Positions 28,229 to 37,646 of a DNA stretch of 64,000 nt are shown piece after piece. The translations under genes and the position numbers were made by a program. The stretch comes from Mycolicibacterium stellerae (lineage in GTDB: Bacteria; Actinomycetota; Actinomycetes; Mycobacteriales; Mycobacteriaceae). The notes beneath the pieces were generated by a model that worked only from the letters and a program-made list of their open reading frames with translations, made no database searches and was not told the origin of the DNA. The stretch's first letter is position 1; each line of letters begins with the position of its first letter. Location of the stretch: NCBI RefSeq assembly GCF_003719305.1, contig NZ_RARC01000007.1, forward strand, positions 62,001-126,000. The letters are read 5' to 3'.

Positions 28229-29815
28229 ATGCAACTCGCACTTCGCCCGTACGTCACCACCGGGGTGGCCCTCGTCGGGGCCAGCGTGCTCGTCGCCGCC
28301 CCGATCTCCGTGACACCACCTGACATCCAGATGTCGAATCCAACGGTGCAGGTCGAGCGGGCGGTGCAGCTGACTGCCAATGAGATTGAGAATGCGGTCA
28401 ACAAGCTGGTGTTCGCCGCAACCGAGGCGGGGGTGTCCATCGCCCAACTCACGACGCCCCTGGTCGCGCAGATCCTCGGAGTCTCGGAGACGGAAGCGGC
28501 GATCTTCCTCGCGCTCGGGACAATCGGACTGTTTGGCCCGTTGATCAGCGGAACGGGCGCAATCGGGACTGCGCTCCAAGACATCGTCGACTCCGACGGA
28601 CTCGAGGAACTCCTCAACAACCTCATTGGTGCTCCCGGCACGATCGCCGACGGCTTCGTCAACGGAGGGTACGGACCGAACCTCGTATCCCTATTGGGAT
28701 TAGGGTTACCGACGACGGCCTATACGCTACTGGCCGGGGGACTCATCAACCCGGGCGATGTGGAAGATCTCCTGACCTATTTCGCTCCTGGTACATATGT
28801 CGCGTCCGGCGCCATCCCCACGCTGCAGAGTCTCGTCGATCAGCTGTTCGGTCTTTTCAGCACCACTTCGATGAGTGCTGAGAGCGTCAGCGCCCTGGCG
28901 GCACCCGCCCCCGACTCGACCATCGAAGATGGCATCAACTCGTTGCTCTACACGCTTACCGGGGCGACGTTGTCAGTGGTTGAGCTCGGGGCGCCCCTGG
29001 TCGCGAAGATCCTCGGTGTGTCGGAAGCCGACGCGGAAGCCTTCCTGGGGCTCGCCACCGTCGGATTGCTCGGTCCGGCGATCAGCGGCACAGGAGCCGT
29101 CGGAACCGCGCTTCAAAACATCGTCAACTCCGACGGCATAGGAGAACTAGTAACCAACCTGATTGGTGCGCCCGGTACGGTCGCCGACGGCGTTGTCAAC
29201 GGAGGCTACGGGCCCAATCTGCTGTCGCTTCTGCCGGCCCTCCAAGCGATCCCTGGGGCAAACGAGGCCTTCGCACCGGGACTCATCCAGAACCCAGGTT
29301 TCATTTATGGCCTACTACCCGGGGGAATCGGCTTGAAGCCGAACGCCACCGGACTGTCCCTTCTGCCTCCCGGCACCATCGCGGTGTTGCAAGGGCTTGT
29401 CGAACAGGTCTTTGGTGCATTGCCCTCGGCTGCGAGCGCGAATACAGCCGCTCTGCGGACTTCTGAAGGAACCGAGTCCACCGGTGAAGATCAGAGCAAC
29501 CTCACACTGACCGAGAACAAGGGCGTGGAAGGCGGCGCTGCGGCTGAAGGCCCAGAAGTCACACCGAAGAAGCACCGCCCGCGCGTCGAGCTGAACGTCT
29601 TCAAGCTCAACCCGCTCGATCAGAACAACAACAGTAAGGACGCTGACGGAGCTGCGGCGGACAACAAAGACGCCGCGACTACAACCACCGCCAAGCATGA
29701 GCTCGGTTTCGGCAAGACGCCGGTCCGCGATCTGGTCAAGAAGGTCCTCGGCGGCGGAAACGACGATGACGACAAGGACAGCGCTGCGGAACCCGCTAAG
29801 ACAGCGGCTGAGTAG
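28229..29815 (+). CDS. secreted protein with internal duplication (possibly GjpA-type outer-membrane porin)
   Basis: 528 residues from ATG 28229, with GAGG four bases upstream. A signal peptide (TTGVALVGASVLVAAPIS) is followed by two related blocks of roughly 75-110 residues. Each contains ILGVSE, ISGTGA(I/V)GTALQ(D/N)IV(D/N)SDG, LIGAPGT(I/V)ADG and VNGGYGPNL, the first at about residues 85-160 and the second at about 265-340. The C-terminal third is Lys/Asp/Ala-rich and probably disordered. The family resembles mycobacterial proteins annotated as porin GjpA after Gordonia jacobaea; I hold that identification loosely. A strong terminator follows at 29831. Confidence 0.7.
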   Translation: MQLALRPYVTTGVALVGASVLVAAPISVTPPDIQMSNPTVQVERAVQLTANEIENAVNKLVFAATEAGVSIAQLTTPLVAQILGVSETEAAIFLALGTIGLFGPLISGTGAIGTALQDIVDSDGLEELLNNLIGAPGTIADGFVNGGYGPNLVSLLGLGLPTTAYTLLAGGLINPGDVEDLLTYFAPGTYVASGAIPTLQSLVDQLFGLFSTTSMSAESVSALAAPAPDSTIEDGINSLLYTLTGATLSVVELGAPLVAKILGVSEADAEAFLGLATVGLLGPAISGTGAVGTALQNIVNSDGIGELVTNLIGAPGTVADGVVNGGYGPNLLSLLPALQAIPGANEAFAPGLIQNPGFIYGLLPGGIGLKPNATGLSLLPPGTIAVLQGLVEQVFGALPSAASANTAALRTSEGTESTGEDQSNLTLTENKGVEGGAAAEGPEVTPKKHRPRVELNVFKLNPLDQNNNSKDADGAAADNKDAATTTTAKHELGFGKTPVRDLVKKVLGGGNDDDDKDSAAEPAKTAAE

Positions 29816-29830
29816 CGGCTGCTCGAAGAT

Positions 29831-29866
29831 CAATGCCCACCTCATGACGGGGTGGGCATTGGTTTC
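29831..29866. terminator. intrinsic terminator after the duplicated secreted-protein gene
   Basis: A perfect 11-base-pair stem CAATGCCCACC/GGTGGGCATTG (29831-29841 and 29851-29861) with a 9-base loop is followed by GTTTC. It is 15 bases past the stop codon and is the clearest terminator in the window. Confidence 0.85.
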
Positions 29867-29939
29867 TCGTCGAATTCTGCAGCCGGGCTGTGCTTTATCG
29901 AAATAACCGACCCGCCTGCAGAACTCGCGGACGTGGGCT

Positions 29940-29952
29940 TAGATTCACAGTG
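29940..29952 (+). promoter_or_regulatory. -10 element implying a leaderless transcript for the ClC gene
   Basis: TAGATT at 29940-29945 fits the mycobacterial TANNNT -10 hexamer and ends seven bases before the GTG start at 29952, where transcription would start. No ribosome-binding site precedes the GTG, consistent with a leaderless mRNA. Confidence 0.4.
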
Positions 29953-31211
29953 TGACTCGCCGCAACCTTGAGTTCTGTTGCGGCATCATCGTCATCGGGC
30001 TCTTGGCCGGAGTCGCCGGTTTGTGCACGACGCTGCTGCTGCGCTTCGTCGAGCACCTGACCTACCACTATACGTTCGGCATGCTGCTGGCCGGAGTCAC
30101 GGACAGCAGCCCGGTGCGACGAGCTGTCGGCCCGATGATCGGTGGGGCGCTTGCCGGGTTCGGCTGGTGGATGCTGCGCCGGCGCACCGAGGTGCCGCCG
30201 CTGACGGAGACAATCCTTAACCACGGGCCGATTCCACGACTCACGATGACGATCGACGCCGCACTTCAAGTCTTGATCGTCGGCTCGGGCGCCTCTCTTG
30301 GCCGTGAGGGTGCACCCCGCCAATTCGCCGCTGCCCTTGGCGATCTCGGCACCTCCCGGTGGGCTCTGACCCCACGAGACCGCGAAATCCTGCTCGCTTG
30401 CGGCGCCGGCGCCGGTTTGGCCGCGGTCTACAGTGTGCCGGTCGGCGGAGCTCTCTTCGCCACCGCCATCATCCTGAAGACTTGGCACCCGCGGGCCGTC
30501 GGCACGGCGCTGATCACCTCCAGCCTTGCGGTAGCGGTCGCTTCGCCGGTCACTCATGAGTCCGCGCCGCTAGACTGGCCCGATCCCCAACTGTCCTATC
30601 TGCTGGCAGCTTTCGCGGTCGTACTCGCGCCGCTGGCCCTTGGCGTAGGGCTGGCCTTCAACCGAATCATGGCTCGCGCACGGCCCGCCACCGTCACGAA
30701 GTCTTGGGTTCTGATACCGGCGATCGCCGCGGCGGGACTACTCATTGGCATCTGTTCGATCCGATACGCGGAGCTGCCGGGTAACGGGAAGAGCATCCTG
30801 ACGGTCAGCCTCAACAGCGGCATGACGTTGGGCGTGGCCGTCGTCATTCTTTTCCTCAAACCACTTCTCACGGCTGTCTTCCTGCGTGCCGGCGCTGTCG
30901 GCGGCATGCTCACCCCCGCGCTGGCCACCGGCGCGGCGATGGGATCCGTTGTGGCATTGGCGATCAACACCTGGACCGAACATCACGTCAGCGTTCCGGC
31001 CGTCTCGTTAACGTGCGCGGCCGGAGTCCTCGCGATTACCCAGCGGGCGCCGATATGGGCGGCGATTTTCGTGTGGGAGCTAGCAAGGCCGCCATGGTGG
31101 TTACTCGTCCCCTTCCTGGTCGCAGCAGTCGCGGCCCACTCGTTCCGACTCTTGATCGAGCGGAGTCGCGCCGCTAGGACGCCGGTGAACACCGCTGGCC
31201 TCAACCCCTGA
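29952..31211 (+). CDS. ClC-family chloride channel/transporter
   Basis: 419 residues from a GTG. An integral membrane protein with about 10-12 helices. ClC signatures are present: GSGASLGREGAPRQ (the GSGxP and GREGP regions with the gating Glu, about residues 116-130), AAVYSVPVGGALFA, and the C-terminal GAVGGMLTPALATGAA corresponding to GxFxP. It moves chloride or related anions, possibly with proton coupling, across the cytoplasmic membrane. There is no CBS domain. The gene stands alone between the terminator at 29831 and convergent lpqW. Confidence 0.9.
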   Translation: MTRRNLEFCCGIIVIGLLAGVAGLCTTLLLRFVEHLTYHYTFGMLLAGVTDSSPVRRAVGPMIGGALAGFGWWMLRRRTEVPPLTETILNHGPIPRLTMTIDAALQVLIVGSGASLGREGAPRQFAAALGDLGTSRWALTPRDREILLACGAGAGLAAVYSVPVGGALFATAIILKTWHPRAVGTALITSSLAVAVASPVTHESAPLDWPDPQLSYLLAAFAVVLAPLALGVGLAFNRIMARARPATVTKSWVLIPAIAAAGLLIGICSIRYAELPGNGKSILTVSLNSGMTLGVAVVILFLKPLLTAVFLRAGAVGGMLTPALATGAAMGSVVALAINTWTEHHVSVPAVSLTCAAGVLAITQRAPIWAAIFVWELARPPWWLLVPFLVAAVAAHSFRLLIERSRAARTPVNTAGLNP

Positions 31212-31232
31212 CGGGCCGATGTGCATGCAAAC

Positions 31233-33122
31233 CTATTGCGGCTTCTTGGCCCAGATGCCGGCATCGCCGACGATCCCGACAGGCACCGCACCCGACAGGC
31301 TGACATTCTGCACCCGCGGACCGGCCGCAACGATCGTCGTGTCTTGCAGGATCGGCAGCACCGTCGACATGTTCCACAGCCGAGGCTCGACCGCATCGAT
31401 CACCTCGCCGATGTTCTCGGTACCCCGTAGCGCCGCATCGATTTTCGGCTGAATGCTTCGGTCGCAGATGCCGGTGAGGTTGGACGGCGCCTGAATGAGC
31501 TCATCGGACTCCGGAGCTGGACTCGGTGTCGTCGGCGTCGCCGTCGTGGTGCCGGGCGTCGGCGGTGGACTTGGAGGGCTGGACATCGACGAGGTCGGCG
31601 ACGTCGGGGGCCCACCCGTCGTCGTCGTCACCGGTGTCGCCTCAAGTGCAGGGCAGCCGTACCGTGACGACAGGGCGGTGGCGAGGTCGCCGCCGGCTTG
31701 GTGCCAGCCGACGATCGCGTCAACCCGGTCCTGGGCGAGGGCATCGCCGTAGAGCGCAACGGGATCCATGGCAAGAACCGACGCCTCGATACCGACGTTT
31801 CGTAGTTGGTCTGCGGCCGTGTTGGCGACCGCGACCGAAGTCGGATCGTTGGTCGCCACGCCTATCACCAACGACAGCGCCACGCCGTCTTTCGTGATGC
31901 GCCCGCGGTCGTCATCGGGCACTGGCGTTCCCGGCGTCGGCGTCGGCGGTGTATCGACTGGCACCAGTTGGTAACCGCTGGCTCCCAACAAGTTGAGGGC
32001 AGCCGCCTGGGTCAACGCAGGCGGCGCCGTCGGCGTATAACCGGGATCCGACGGTGAGCGCACCTGCGCCTGTGCCAGCGTCACGGTGTTGTCGCTGCCG
32101 GCACCGACAGACGCCAGCAGATCGACGTCGAGTAGACCCAGAATCGCCTTGCGCACTTGGACATCCGCGAGTTTCGGCTGCTGTGCCCGCAGCGTCATCT
32201 GCATGACCCGCGGCGTGACGATCCGCGACGTGCGCACATCGGGAATGGCCGACAGCTGCGCGAACGCCGCAGCGCCGCCGTGCACCTGGGCGACCTGTGT
32301 GTCGCCGTTGCGAATCGAATCCGCCAACGCCGCCGTCGCGCCTGCGCGTCGGAACAGAAGCTGGTCGGGCTTCGCCGGCTCGGCCCAGTACCGGTCGTTG
32401 CGCGCCAGCAGGATTTCCTCGCGCTGCGGATCGATGTTCTCCACGCGGAACTGGCCGCCGGTGACGGGCAGCGCCCGAGTCAAGCCCGATGCGAAGCCAC
32501 CCGGAACGTCCTTGACGATGTGCGCGGGCAGGATGTCGTTGAACATCTCCCGCCACGCCGGGTACGGCTGCGAGAACGTCACCACCGCCGTCTTCCCGCC
32601 CTCGATCGACTGGACGCCGGTGACGAGGTCGTAGCCCGCGGGGTCGACGACACCGGGCTGGCTGACCATCTGCCGCCAGAGATACCAGTAGTCGTCGGCG
32701 GCGATCGGCGCGTTGTCGGTCCATTGCGCTTCCGGCCGGATCTTGTAGGTGACGGTGAACGGGTCGTCGTTCGTCACCTCTGCCGATACCAACAGCGTGT
32801 TGTCCAGCTCCCAGCGCGAGCCCGTCGGCGATGCCGGGTCCGAGACAGGCCGGAATGAACTCGGCAGGACCAACGAGCTGATGGCCGCATTCACCGGCGA
32901 CTGGTCGGACAGAAGATGCGAATTGAAGCCGGGGCCGATCGTGTCGATGGCCATGATGATCTGCGTGGCCTTCGGTGGCGGTGGAGCCGCGGTTTCCGTG
33001 GTGTCCGTGCTCTGCGGTGCAGGTGGCGGGCTGACGGTGCAGCCGCCGACGAGCAGTACCGATGCGGTGATCAGTGCGCTGCGCGTGATCCAGTCACGTA
33101 AGCAGGCGGTCGGCACGCCCAA
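31233..33122 (-). CDS. lpqW: lipoprotein LpqW, regulator of PIM/LAM synthesis
   Basis: 629 residues from TTG 33122 ([13 protein letters not shown] region); a GTG two codons on is an alternative. The signal sequence ends in a lipobox LLVGGC, giving an acylated Cys and then a Pro/Thr-rich linker. The rest is an SBP_5-type (peptide-binding-like) domain with [18 protein letters not shown] and [17 protein letters not shown], plus a Pro/Ser/Thr-rich insert near 540-580. LpqW (Rv1166) acts at the branch between polar phosphatidylinositol mannosides and lipoarabinomannan, genetically linked to pimE, which lies 4.5 kb away here. It is 85 bases downstream of typA on the same strand. Confidence 0.93.
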   Translation of the reverse strand: MGVPTACLRDWITRSALITASVLLVGGCTVSPPPAPQSTDTTETAAPPPPKATQIIMAIDTIGPGFNSHLLSDQSPVNAAISSLVLPSSFRPVSDPASPTGSRWELDNTLLVSAEVTNDDPFTVTYKIRPEAQWTDNAPIAADDYWYLWRQMVSQPGVVDPAGYDLVTGVQSIEGGKTAVVTFSQPYPAWREMFNDILPAHIVKDVPGGFASGLTRALPVTGGQFRVENIDPQREEILLARNDRYWAEPAKPDQLLFRRAGATAALADSIRNGDTQVAQVHGGAAAFAQLSAIPDVRTSRIVTPRVMQMTLRAQQPKLADVQVRKAILGLLDVDLLASVGAGSDNTVTLAQAQVRSPSDPGYTPTAPPALTQAAALNLLGASGYQLVPVDTPPTPTPGTPVPDDDRGRITKDGVALSLVIGVATNDPTSVAVANTAADQLRNVGIEASVLAMDPVALYGDALAQDRVDAIVGWHQAGGDLATALSSRYGCPALEATPVTTTTGGPPTSPTSSMSSPPSPPPTPGTTTATPTTPSPAPESDELIQAPSNLTGICDRSIQPKIDAALRGTENIGEVIDAVEPRLWNMSTVLPILQDTTIVAAGPRVQNVSLSGAVPVGIVGDAGIWAKKPQ

Positions 33123-33207
33123 CAGGGTATCGACAGGCCTCGAATAGTCCGATTCGAGAGCCGGGCCGCTGAGTCCACCGGGGCCAGGCGGCCCCGTGAC
33201 GAGCACA

Positions 33208-35097
33208 CTAACCGCGGGCTTTTGCCCTGGACCGGCTGCGCGCCCTGGTGGTCGCATCTAGTTCGACCTTGCGCACCCGCACCGCCTCGGGGGTGACCTC
33301 GACGCACTCGTCCGTCGCGCAGAACTCCATGGCGCGCTCAAGGTCAAGTTCGATCGGCTTGGCGAGTGTCTCGAAGACATCCGCCGTCGACGACCGCATG
33401 TTGGTCAGCTTCTTCTCTCGGGTGACGTTGATGTCGAGATCCTCCGGACGCGGATTGATCCCGACGACCTGTCCCGCGTAGGTGTCCTCGCCCGGCTCCA
33501 CGAAGAACGTGCCGCGGTCGGCGAGCTGAGTCAGCGCGAACGGCGTGATGGTTCCGGTCCGGTCGGACACCAACGAACCCGTGTGCCGCGACCTGATCTC
33601 GCCCGCCCACGGCCGGTAGCCGTCGAACACCGCGTTGGCGATGCCGGTGCCGCGCGTCTCGGTGAGGAAGTCGGTGCGGAAACCGATCAGCCCGCGGCTT
33701 GGCACGATGAAATCCATTCGGACCCACCCCGCCGCGTGGTTGGTCATCTCTTCCATGCGGCCCTTGCGCGCGGCCATCAACTGGGTGATCGCGCCGACGT
33801 ACTCCTCAGGGCAGTCGATGGTCATGGCTTCGAACGGCTCATGCAGCTTTCCGTCGATCGTGCGGGTGACGACCTGCGGCTTGCCGACCGTCAGCTCGAA
33901 TCCCTCGCGGCGCATCTGCTCGACGAGCACGGCCAGCGCCAGCTCGCCCCGCCCCTGCACCTCCCACGCGTCGGGCCGGTCGATGTCGACGACCTTGACC
34001 GACACGTTGCCGACGAGCTCGGAGTCCAGCCGCGACTTCACCATCCGGGCGGTGAGCTTGTGCCCCTTCACCTTGCCCGCAAGCGGTGAGGTGTTCGTCC
34101 CGACCGTCACCGAGATGGCGGGCTCGTCGACGGTGATCCGCGGCAGCGCATGCGCGTGCTCGGTGTCGGCGAGGGTGTCGCCGATCATGATCTCGGGCAG
34201 ACCCGCAACGGCGACGATGTCGCCGGCGATGGCCTCGTCCGTCGATGTCCGGTCGACGCCTTCGGTGACCAGAAGTTCGGTGATCTTGGCGTTCGTGATG
34301 ACCGGGTGACCGTCGACTTCGCGCATCCACGCGACCTGCTGGCCCTTCTTGATCCGACCCTTGTAGATGCGGATCAGCGCGAGCCTGCCCAGGAACGCCG
34401 ATGCGTCGAGGTTGGTCACCAATGCCTGCAGCGGCGCCTCGGGGTCGCCCTGCGGGGGCGGGATGTGTTCCAGAAGCACGTTGAACAGGGGGTCGAGGTT
34501 CTCCCCATCGGGATTTTCGCCGTTGGCGGGCTCGGTGGTGCTAGCAATGCCTGCCCGGCCCGACGCGTACAGCGTGGGCAGTCCGAGCGCGGCCTCGGCG
34601 GCCTTCTGGGCCTCGTCGTCGAGGTCGGAGGCGACGTCCAGCAGCAAGTCGTGGCTTTCGGAGACGACTTCGGCGATCCGAGCGTCGGGGCGGTCGGTCT
34701 TGTTGACCACCAGGATCACCGGCAGGTGGGCGGCGAGCGCCTTGCGAAGCACGAACCGCGTCTGCGGCAGCGGCCCCTCCGACGCGTCGACCAGCAACAG
34801 CACGCCGTCGACCATGGACAGCCCGCGTTCGACCTCGCCGCCGAAGTCGGCGTGACCCGGGGTGTCGATGACGTTGATGACCGTCATGCTGCCGTCGGGG
34901 TTCCTGCGATGCACGGCGGTGTTCTTCGCCAGGATCGTGATGCCCTTTTCCTTCTCCAGATCACCGGAGTCCATTAGGCGCTCGATTGCATCGTCACCCC
35001 GATGCGTCAGCGCACCCGACTGACGCAGCATCGCGTCGACGAGGGTCGTTTTCCCATGGTCGACGTGTGCCACGATGGCGACATTCCGGAAATCCAC
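33208..35097 (-). CDS. typA: GTP-binding protein TypA/BipA
   Basis: 629 residues from GTG 35097 ([18 protein letters not shown]); an ATG at 35130 is possible but lacks a ribosome-binding site and would overlap the divergent small gene. A translational GTPase of the EF-G class with G1 [10 protein letters not shown]3 [11 protein letters not shown] and G4 NKTDRPDA, a beta-barrel domain II, EF-G-like domains III and V, and the BipA-specific C-terminal domain ([18 protein letters not shown]). It associates with ribosomes and supports assembly or stress translation. It corresponds to Rv1165. Confidence 0.95.
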   Translation of the reverse strand: MDFRNVAIVAHVDHGKTTLVDAMLRQSGALTHRGDDAIERLMDSGDLEKEKGITILAKNTAVHRRNPDGSMTVINVIDTPGHADFGGEVERGLSMVDGVLLLVDASEGPLPQTRFVLRKALAAHLPVILVVNKTDRPDARIAEVVSESHDLLLDVASDLDDEAQKAAEAALGLPTLYASGRAGIASTTEPANGENPDGENLDPLFNVLLEHIPPPQGDPEAPLQALVTNLDASAFLGRLALIRIYKGRIKKGQQVAWMREVDGHPVITNAKITELLVTEGVDRTSTDEAIAGDIVAVAGLPEIMIGDTLADTEHAHALPRITVDEPAISVTVGTNTSPLAGKVKGHKLTARMVKSRLDSELVGNVSVKVVDIDRPDAWEVQGRGELALAVLVEQMRREGFELTVGKPQVVTRTIDGKLHEPFEAMTIDCPEEYVGAITQLMAARKGRMEEMTNHAAGWVRMDFIVPSRGLIGFRTDFLTETRGTGIANAVFDGYRPWAGEIRSRHTGSLVSDRTGTITPFALTQLADRGTFFVEPGEDTYAGQVVGINPRPEDLDINVTREKKLTNMRSSTADVFETLAKPIELDLERAMEFCATDECVEVTPEAVRVRKVELDATTRARSRSRAKARG

Positions 35098-35117
35098 CTC
35101 CAAATCATCCCAGTGCA

Positions 35118-35321
35118 GTGGGCCGATCACGAAAACGAGAGATTCCCGTCACTTTGAAGCCGAGCCAGCTTGCCGACCTGAAACCGAAGAAAAAGTGCTG
35201 TCGCAGCAAGCCACGCTGCAAAAAATGCCCGGTCGTGGTGCATCAGGTGCGCAAGGCGCAGCGCAATGGAATCCACGGTAAGCACTTGGCGAAGGTGTTC
35301 AAACGGGCGCGAAAGTCCTGA
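35118..35321 (+). CDS. small basic Cys-rich protein
   Basis: 67 residues from GTG 35118 (GRSRKREIPVTLKPSQ); a TTG at 35154 would give 55 residues. The core has KKKCCRSKPRCKKCPVVVHQ, a Cys4 cluster that could bind zinc, surrounded by Lys/Arg, then KHLAKVFKRARKS. I recall a similar short protein conserved next to typA in mycobacteria, but it has no assigned function; nucleic-acid or ribosome binding is a reasonable guess from charge and Cys pattern. It is divergent from typA, 20 bases start to start, so the two promoters must overlap. Confidence 0.7.
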   Translation: MGRSRKREIPVTLKPSQLADLKPKKKCCRSKPRCKKCPVVVHQVRKAQRNGIHGKHLAKVFKRARKS

Positions 35322-35382
35322 TCGTCCCAGGGTCCAGGCGTACCGTTGTGTTCTCCGGCAGCTGAGTGCGAAGGTGGCGAAA

Positions 35383-35655
35383 ATGTCGGTTTACGAGGTA
35401 TTGACCATCGCTTTGATCGCGGTGCTGGCGATCGCAACGACAGCGGCCATTTATCTGGGGCTCCTGAATTGGATCGGCGCCTTCTTCGTCGTCCGGTGCG
35501 CTTCGTGCCACCATCTGACGTTCTCTTCGGCGAAGACGGCGCAGAAGTCCTGCCCGCACTGCCGCCACCCGGTGCTCACGCATCCGCTTTATGCCCTGCA
35601 CCATCCCCGGGACCTCAGCCAGGTCCGCGTGGTGGGCGATCGCCTTCACTACTGA
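35383..35655 (+). CDS. membrane-anchored zinc-ribbon protein
   Basis: 90 residues from ATG 35383. One N-terminal transmembrane helix (LTIALIAVLAIATTAAIYLGL) is followed by a cytoplasmic zinc ribbon with CASCHH and CPHCRHP. Function unknown; the arrangement suggests a small membrane-tethered metal-binding module. It follows the Cys-rich protein by about 60 bases on the same strand. A perfect hairpin terminator lies downstream. Confidence 0.7.
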   Translation: MSVYEVLTIALIAVLAIATTAAIYLGLLNWIGAFFVVRCASCHHLTFSSAKTAQKSCPHCRHPVLTHPLYALHHPRDLSQVRVVGDRLHY

Positions 35656-35685
35656 ACCCGTCGTCGCCCCGCCGAAACTGCTCAC

Positions 35686-35715
35686 AGATCGCGAAAATCT
35701 ACGACATCGCGATCT
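35686..35715. terminator. bidirectional hairpin between convergent genes
   Basis: AGATCGCGA (35686-35694) and TCGCGATCT (35707-35715) form a perfect 9-base-pair stem with a 12-base loop between the stops of the zinc-ribbon gene and the membrane protein gene. Confidence 0.65.
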
Positions 35716-35730
35716 CCCCGCAATCTCGCG

Positions 35731-36807
35731 TTAGGGGTACGACAGAAGCATCATCACCCTGCCGTCGGGAGACCGTTCGGGGAAGGCGTCCTCGTCGAAG
35801 CCGTAGTACTCCTGCTGGTCCTCGGTGATGGCATCGATCACCTTGCCCTGCGCCTCGAGCTTCCCGTTCTCCGTGTCTTTCATCATGCCGACGAAGTCAG
35901 GAACCGACAGCGACTCGGCCAGCAGCAAAGCTTCGCCGCCAGAAGGCAATTCGACCAAGACCCCGGCACCGGCGAAGTTGTTGCCGCCGCGACCCGTCCC
36001 TCGTGGCGCCCAATACACCGCGTCCGTGAGCATCGGCCCCTCGATGCGGCGATACTCCCCCGCGAACTTGGTGTCGTCGACGGTCACGACGGGCAGCGTG
36101 GCAATCGTGCGCTTCTCCTGAAAAAACATCCAGCCCAATGGAATACACACAATCGCGTACACCATCACCATGAGCATCAGGACGGGCTTCCATGCGATTT
36201 CCCACGCGAGTTTGCGCTGTGACATCTCTTTCTCCACGGCTCGGTCGTCGACCTGGCGACGACCGAATCGGAAGACGTACCAAGCCAATACGCGCGCCAG
36301 CGCCATCAACGCCAGAATGATCAGCCCGACGATGCCCGCGACCCGCCAATAGAACGTGCTGTCTCCGTGGTTGGCCGTGGCCAGAAACATGACCGCCGGG
36401 ATCGGAGCGGTAAGCAACAGCAGCAGCGAATACGACGGGTGACTCGTCAGGTAGTCGTAGCTCGTCGTCCACCGCCGATTCTGGCCGTAGACGGTCAAGC
36501 CGCCGACTTCGGCATGCACCACCGGCGTCCACGAGCCGTGCACCACCCGCGGGCGGATCAGACCCCTGACAAAGAAGAACCCGCAAACCAGCGATACCAC
36601 CAGCGCGCCCCAGAACACCCCGGGTATGGACTCACCGGTTCCTGGCACGCCGAACCCACCGCGGATATCGATGACCTTGGCGATGAAGAACATCAGCGGC
36701 AACGCGAAGAACAGTTCGACCAGCCAAATCTGGATCAGTTGCGGGATACGGGAGCCGATCCGGTCGAACGCCAGGACGCCTCGCCAGATGAACCGCAGCA
36801 CACCCAT
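35731..36807 (-). CDS. polytopic membrane protein of unknown function
   Basis: 358 residues from ATG 36807. Hydrophobic segments around residues 25-45, 65-82, 125-145, 155-175 and 205-225 give about five membrane helices. These are followed by a soluble C-terminal domain (230-358) with LPVVTVDDTKFAGEYRRIEG and LPSGGEALLLAESLSVPDF. I do not recognise the family. It stands between typA and mutT2, where M. tuberculosis carries narGHJI. Confidence 0.65.
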   Translation of the reverse strand: MGVLRFIWRGVLAFDRIGSRIPQLIQIWLVELFFALPLMFFIAKVIDIRGGFGVPGTGESIPGVFWGALVVSLVCGFFFVRGLIRPRVVHGSWTPVVHAEVGGLTVYGQNRRWTTSYDYLTSHPSYSLLLLLTAPIPAVMFLATANHGDSTFYWRVAGIVGLIILALMALARVLAWYVFRFGRRQVDDRAVEKEMSQRKLAWEIAWKPVLMLMVMVYAIVCIPLGWMFFQEKRTIATLPVVTVDDTKFAGEYRRIEGPMLTDAVYWAPRGTGRGGNNFAGAGVLVELPSGGEALLLAESLSVPDFVGMMKDTENGKLEAQGKVIDAITEDQQEYYGFDEDAFPERSPDGRVMMLLSYP

Positions 36808-36942
36808 GGGTGGGAAGAATAATGTGTGCCGAACGCCGAAGGGGCAAACATGAACCGAGCGGCACCGCGAGACGGAATCCGAGCAGCGAAGTGCGAGTGG
36901 ACACGTGCCGGGATTCCGTTTCGCGAAGTAGCCCGGCCGGGC

Positions 36943-37335
36943 TCAGCCGCCGCGCAGCGCCAGCGTCAGTGCTCCCAGCCAGGCGCGGTCGGCAGGCACC
37001 CATGGCAGGCCGGCCAATTCGTCGGCCTTCACCCATCGCAGCGCCCGATGATCGTTGCGCCGCAGCGTGCCACCGGTCTGCGTGACGCGATAGGCGCGCA
37101 ACGTCATCGTCTGACTCAGCGCGACGTCATCGCCCAACCGCTCGCCGACGGTCACCTCGACACCGAGCTCCTCGTGAAGTTCACGGGCAAGCCCGTCGGC
37201 GTCGCTCTCCCCCGGCGCGACCTTCCCGCCCGGCAGCTCCCACAGACCGGCCAGGTCGGGCGGCCGGTCACGCTGCGCCACCAGCAGCGCGGCACCCGCG
37301 ATGAGCGCGCCCGCGACGACGATCTGGTTTGGCAT
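36943..37335 (-). CDS. mutT2: MutT2, (deoxy)nucleoside triphosphate Nudix hydrolase
   Basis: 130 residues from [17 protein letters not shown]; a longer frame to 37398 is not supported. A canonical Nudix box is present: [20 protein letters not shown] followed by ELGV, with every catalytic Glu in place. Orthologue of Rv1160, a sanitising pyrophosphatase reported to act on dCTP-type and 5-methyl-dCTP nucleotides. It is divergent from the pterin dehydratase, 26 bases apart, so the two promoters overlap. Confidence 0.9.
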   Translation of the reverse strand: MPNQIVVAGALIAGAALLVAQRDRPPDLAGLWELPGGKVAPGESDADGLARELHEELGVEVTVGERLGDDVALSQTMTLRAYRVTQTGGTLRRNDHRALRWVKADELAGLPWVPADRAWLGALTLALRGG

Positions 37336-37361
37336 CGCGGCTGACGGTATACGGTCGAAAG

Positions 37362-37646
37362 ATGGCTGTGTTATCCGACGATCAAGTAGACGCCGCACTT
37401 CCCGACCTCGACGGCTGGGAACGCAAGGACGGCGCGCTACGCAGGTCGATCAAGTTCCCCGCCTTCCTCGAGGGCATCGACGCCGTACGTCGCGTTGGCG
37501 AACGCGCCGAGCAGAGGGACCATCATCCCGACATCGATATCCGATGGCGGACAGTGACTTTCGCCCTCGTCACGCATTCCGAGGGCGGCATCACCGATAA
37601 GGATGTGGAGATGGCCCGGGAGATCGACGGGATCTTAGAAAAGTAG
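37362..37646 (+). CDS. pterin-4a-carbinolamine dehydratase-like protein
   Basis: 94 residues from [22 protein letters not shown]. The family signature around residues 55-62 ([12 protein letters not shown]) contains the His pair that dehydrates 4a-hydroxytetrahydrobiopterin; Rv1159A is the counterpart. In bacteria lacking aromatic amino acid hydroxylases the protein may serve pterin recycling or act as a binding protein. Its last 56 bases overlap the 3' end of the convergent pimE gene. Confidence 0.88.
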   Translation: MAVLSDDQVDAALPDLDGWERKDGALRRSIKFPAFLEGIDAVRRVGERAEQRDHHPDIDIRWRTVTFALVTHSEGGITDKDVEMAREIDGILEK

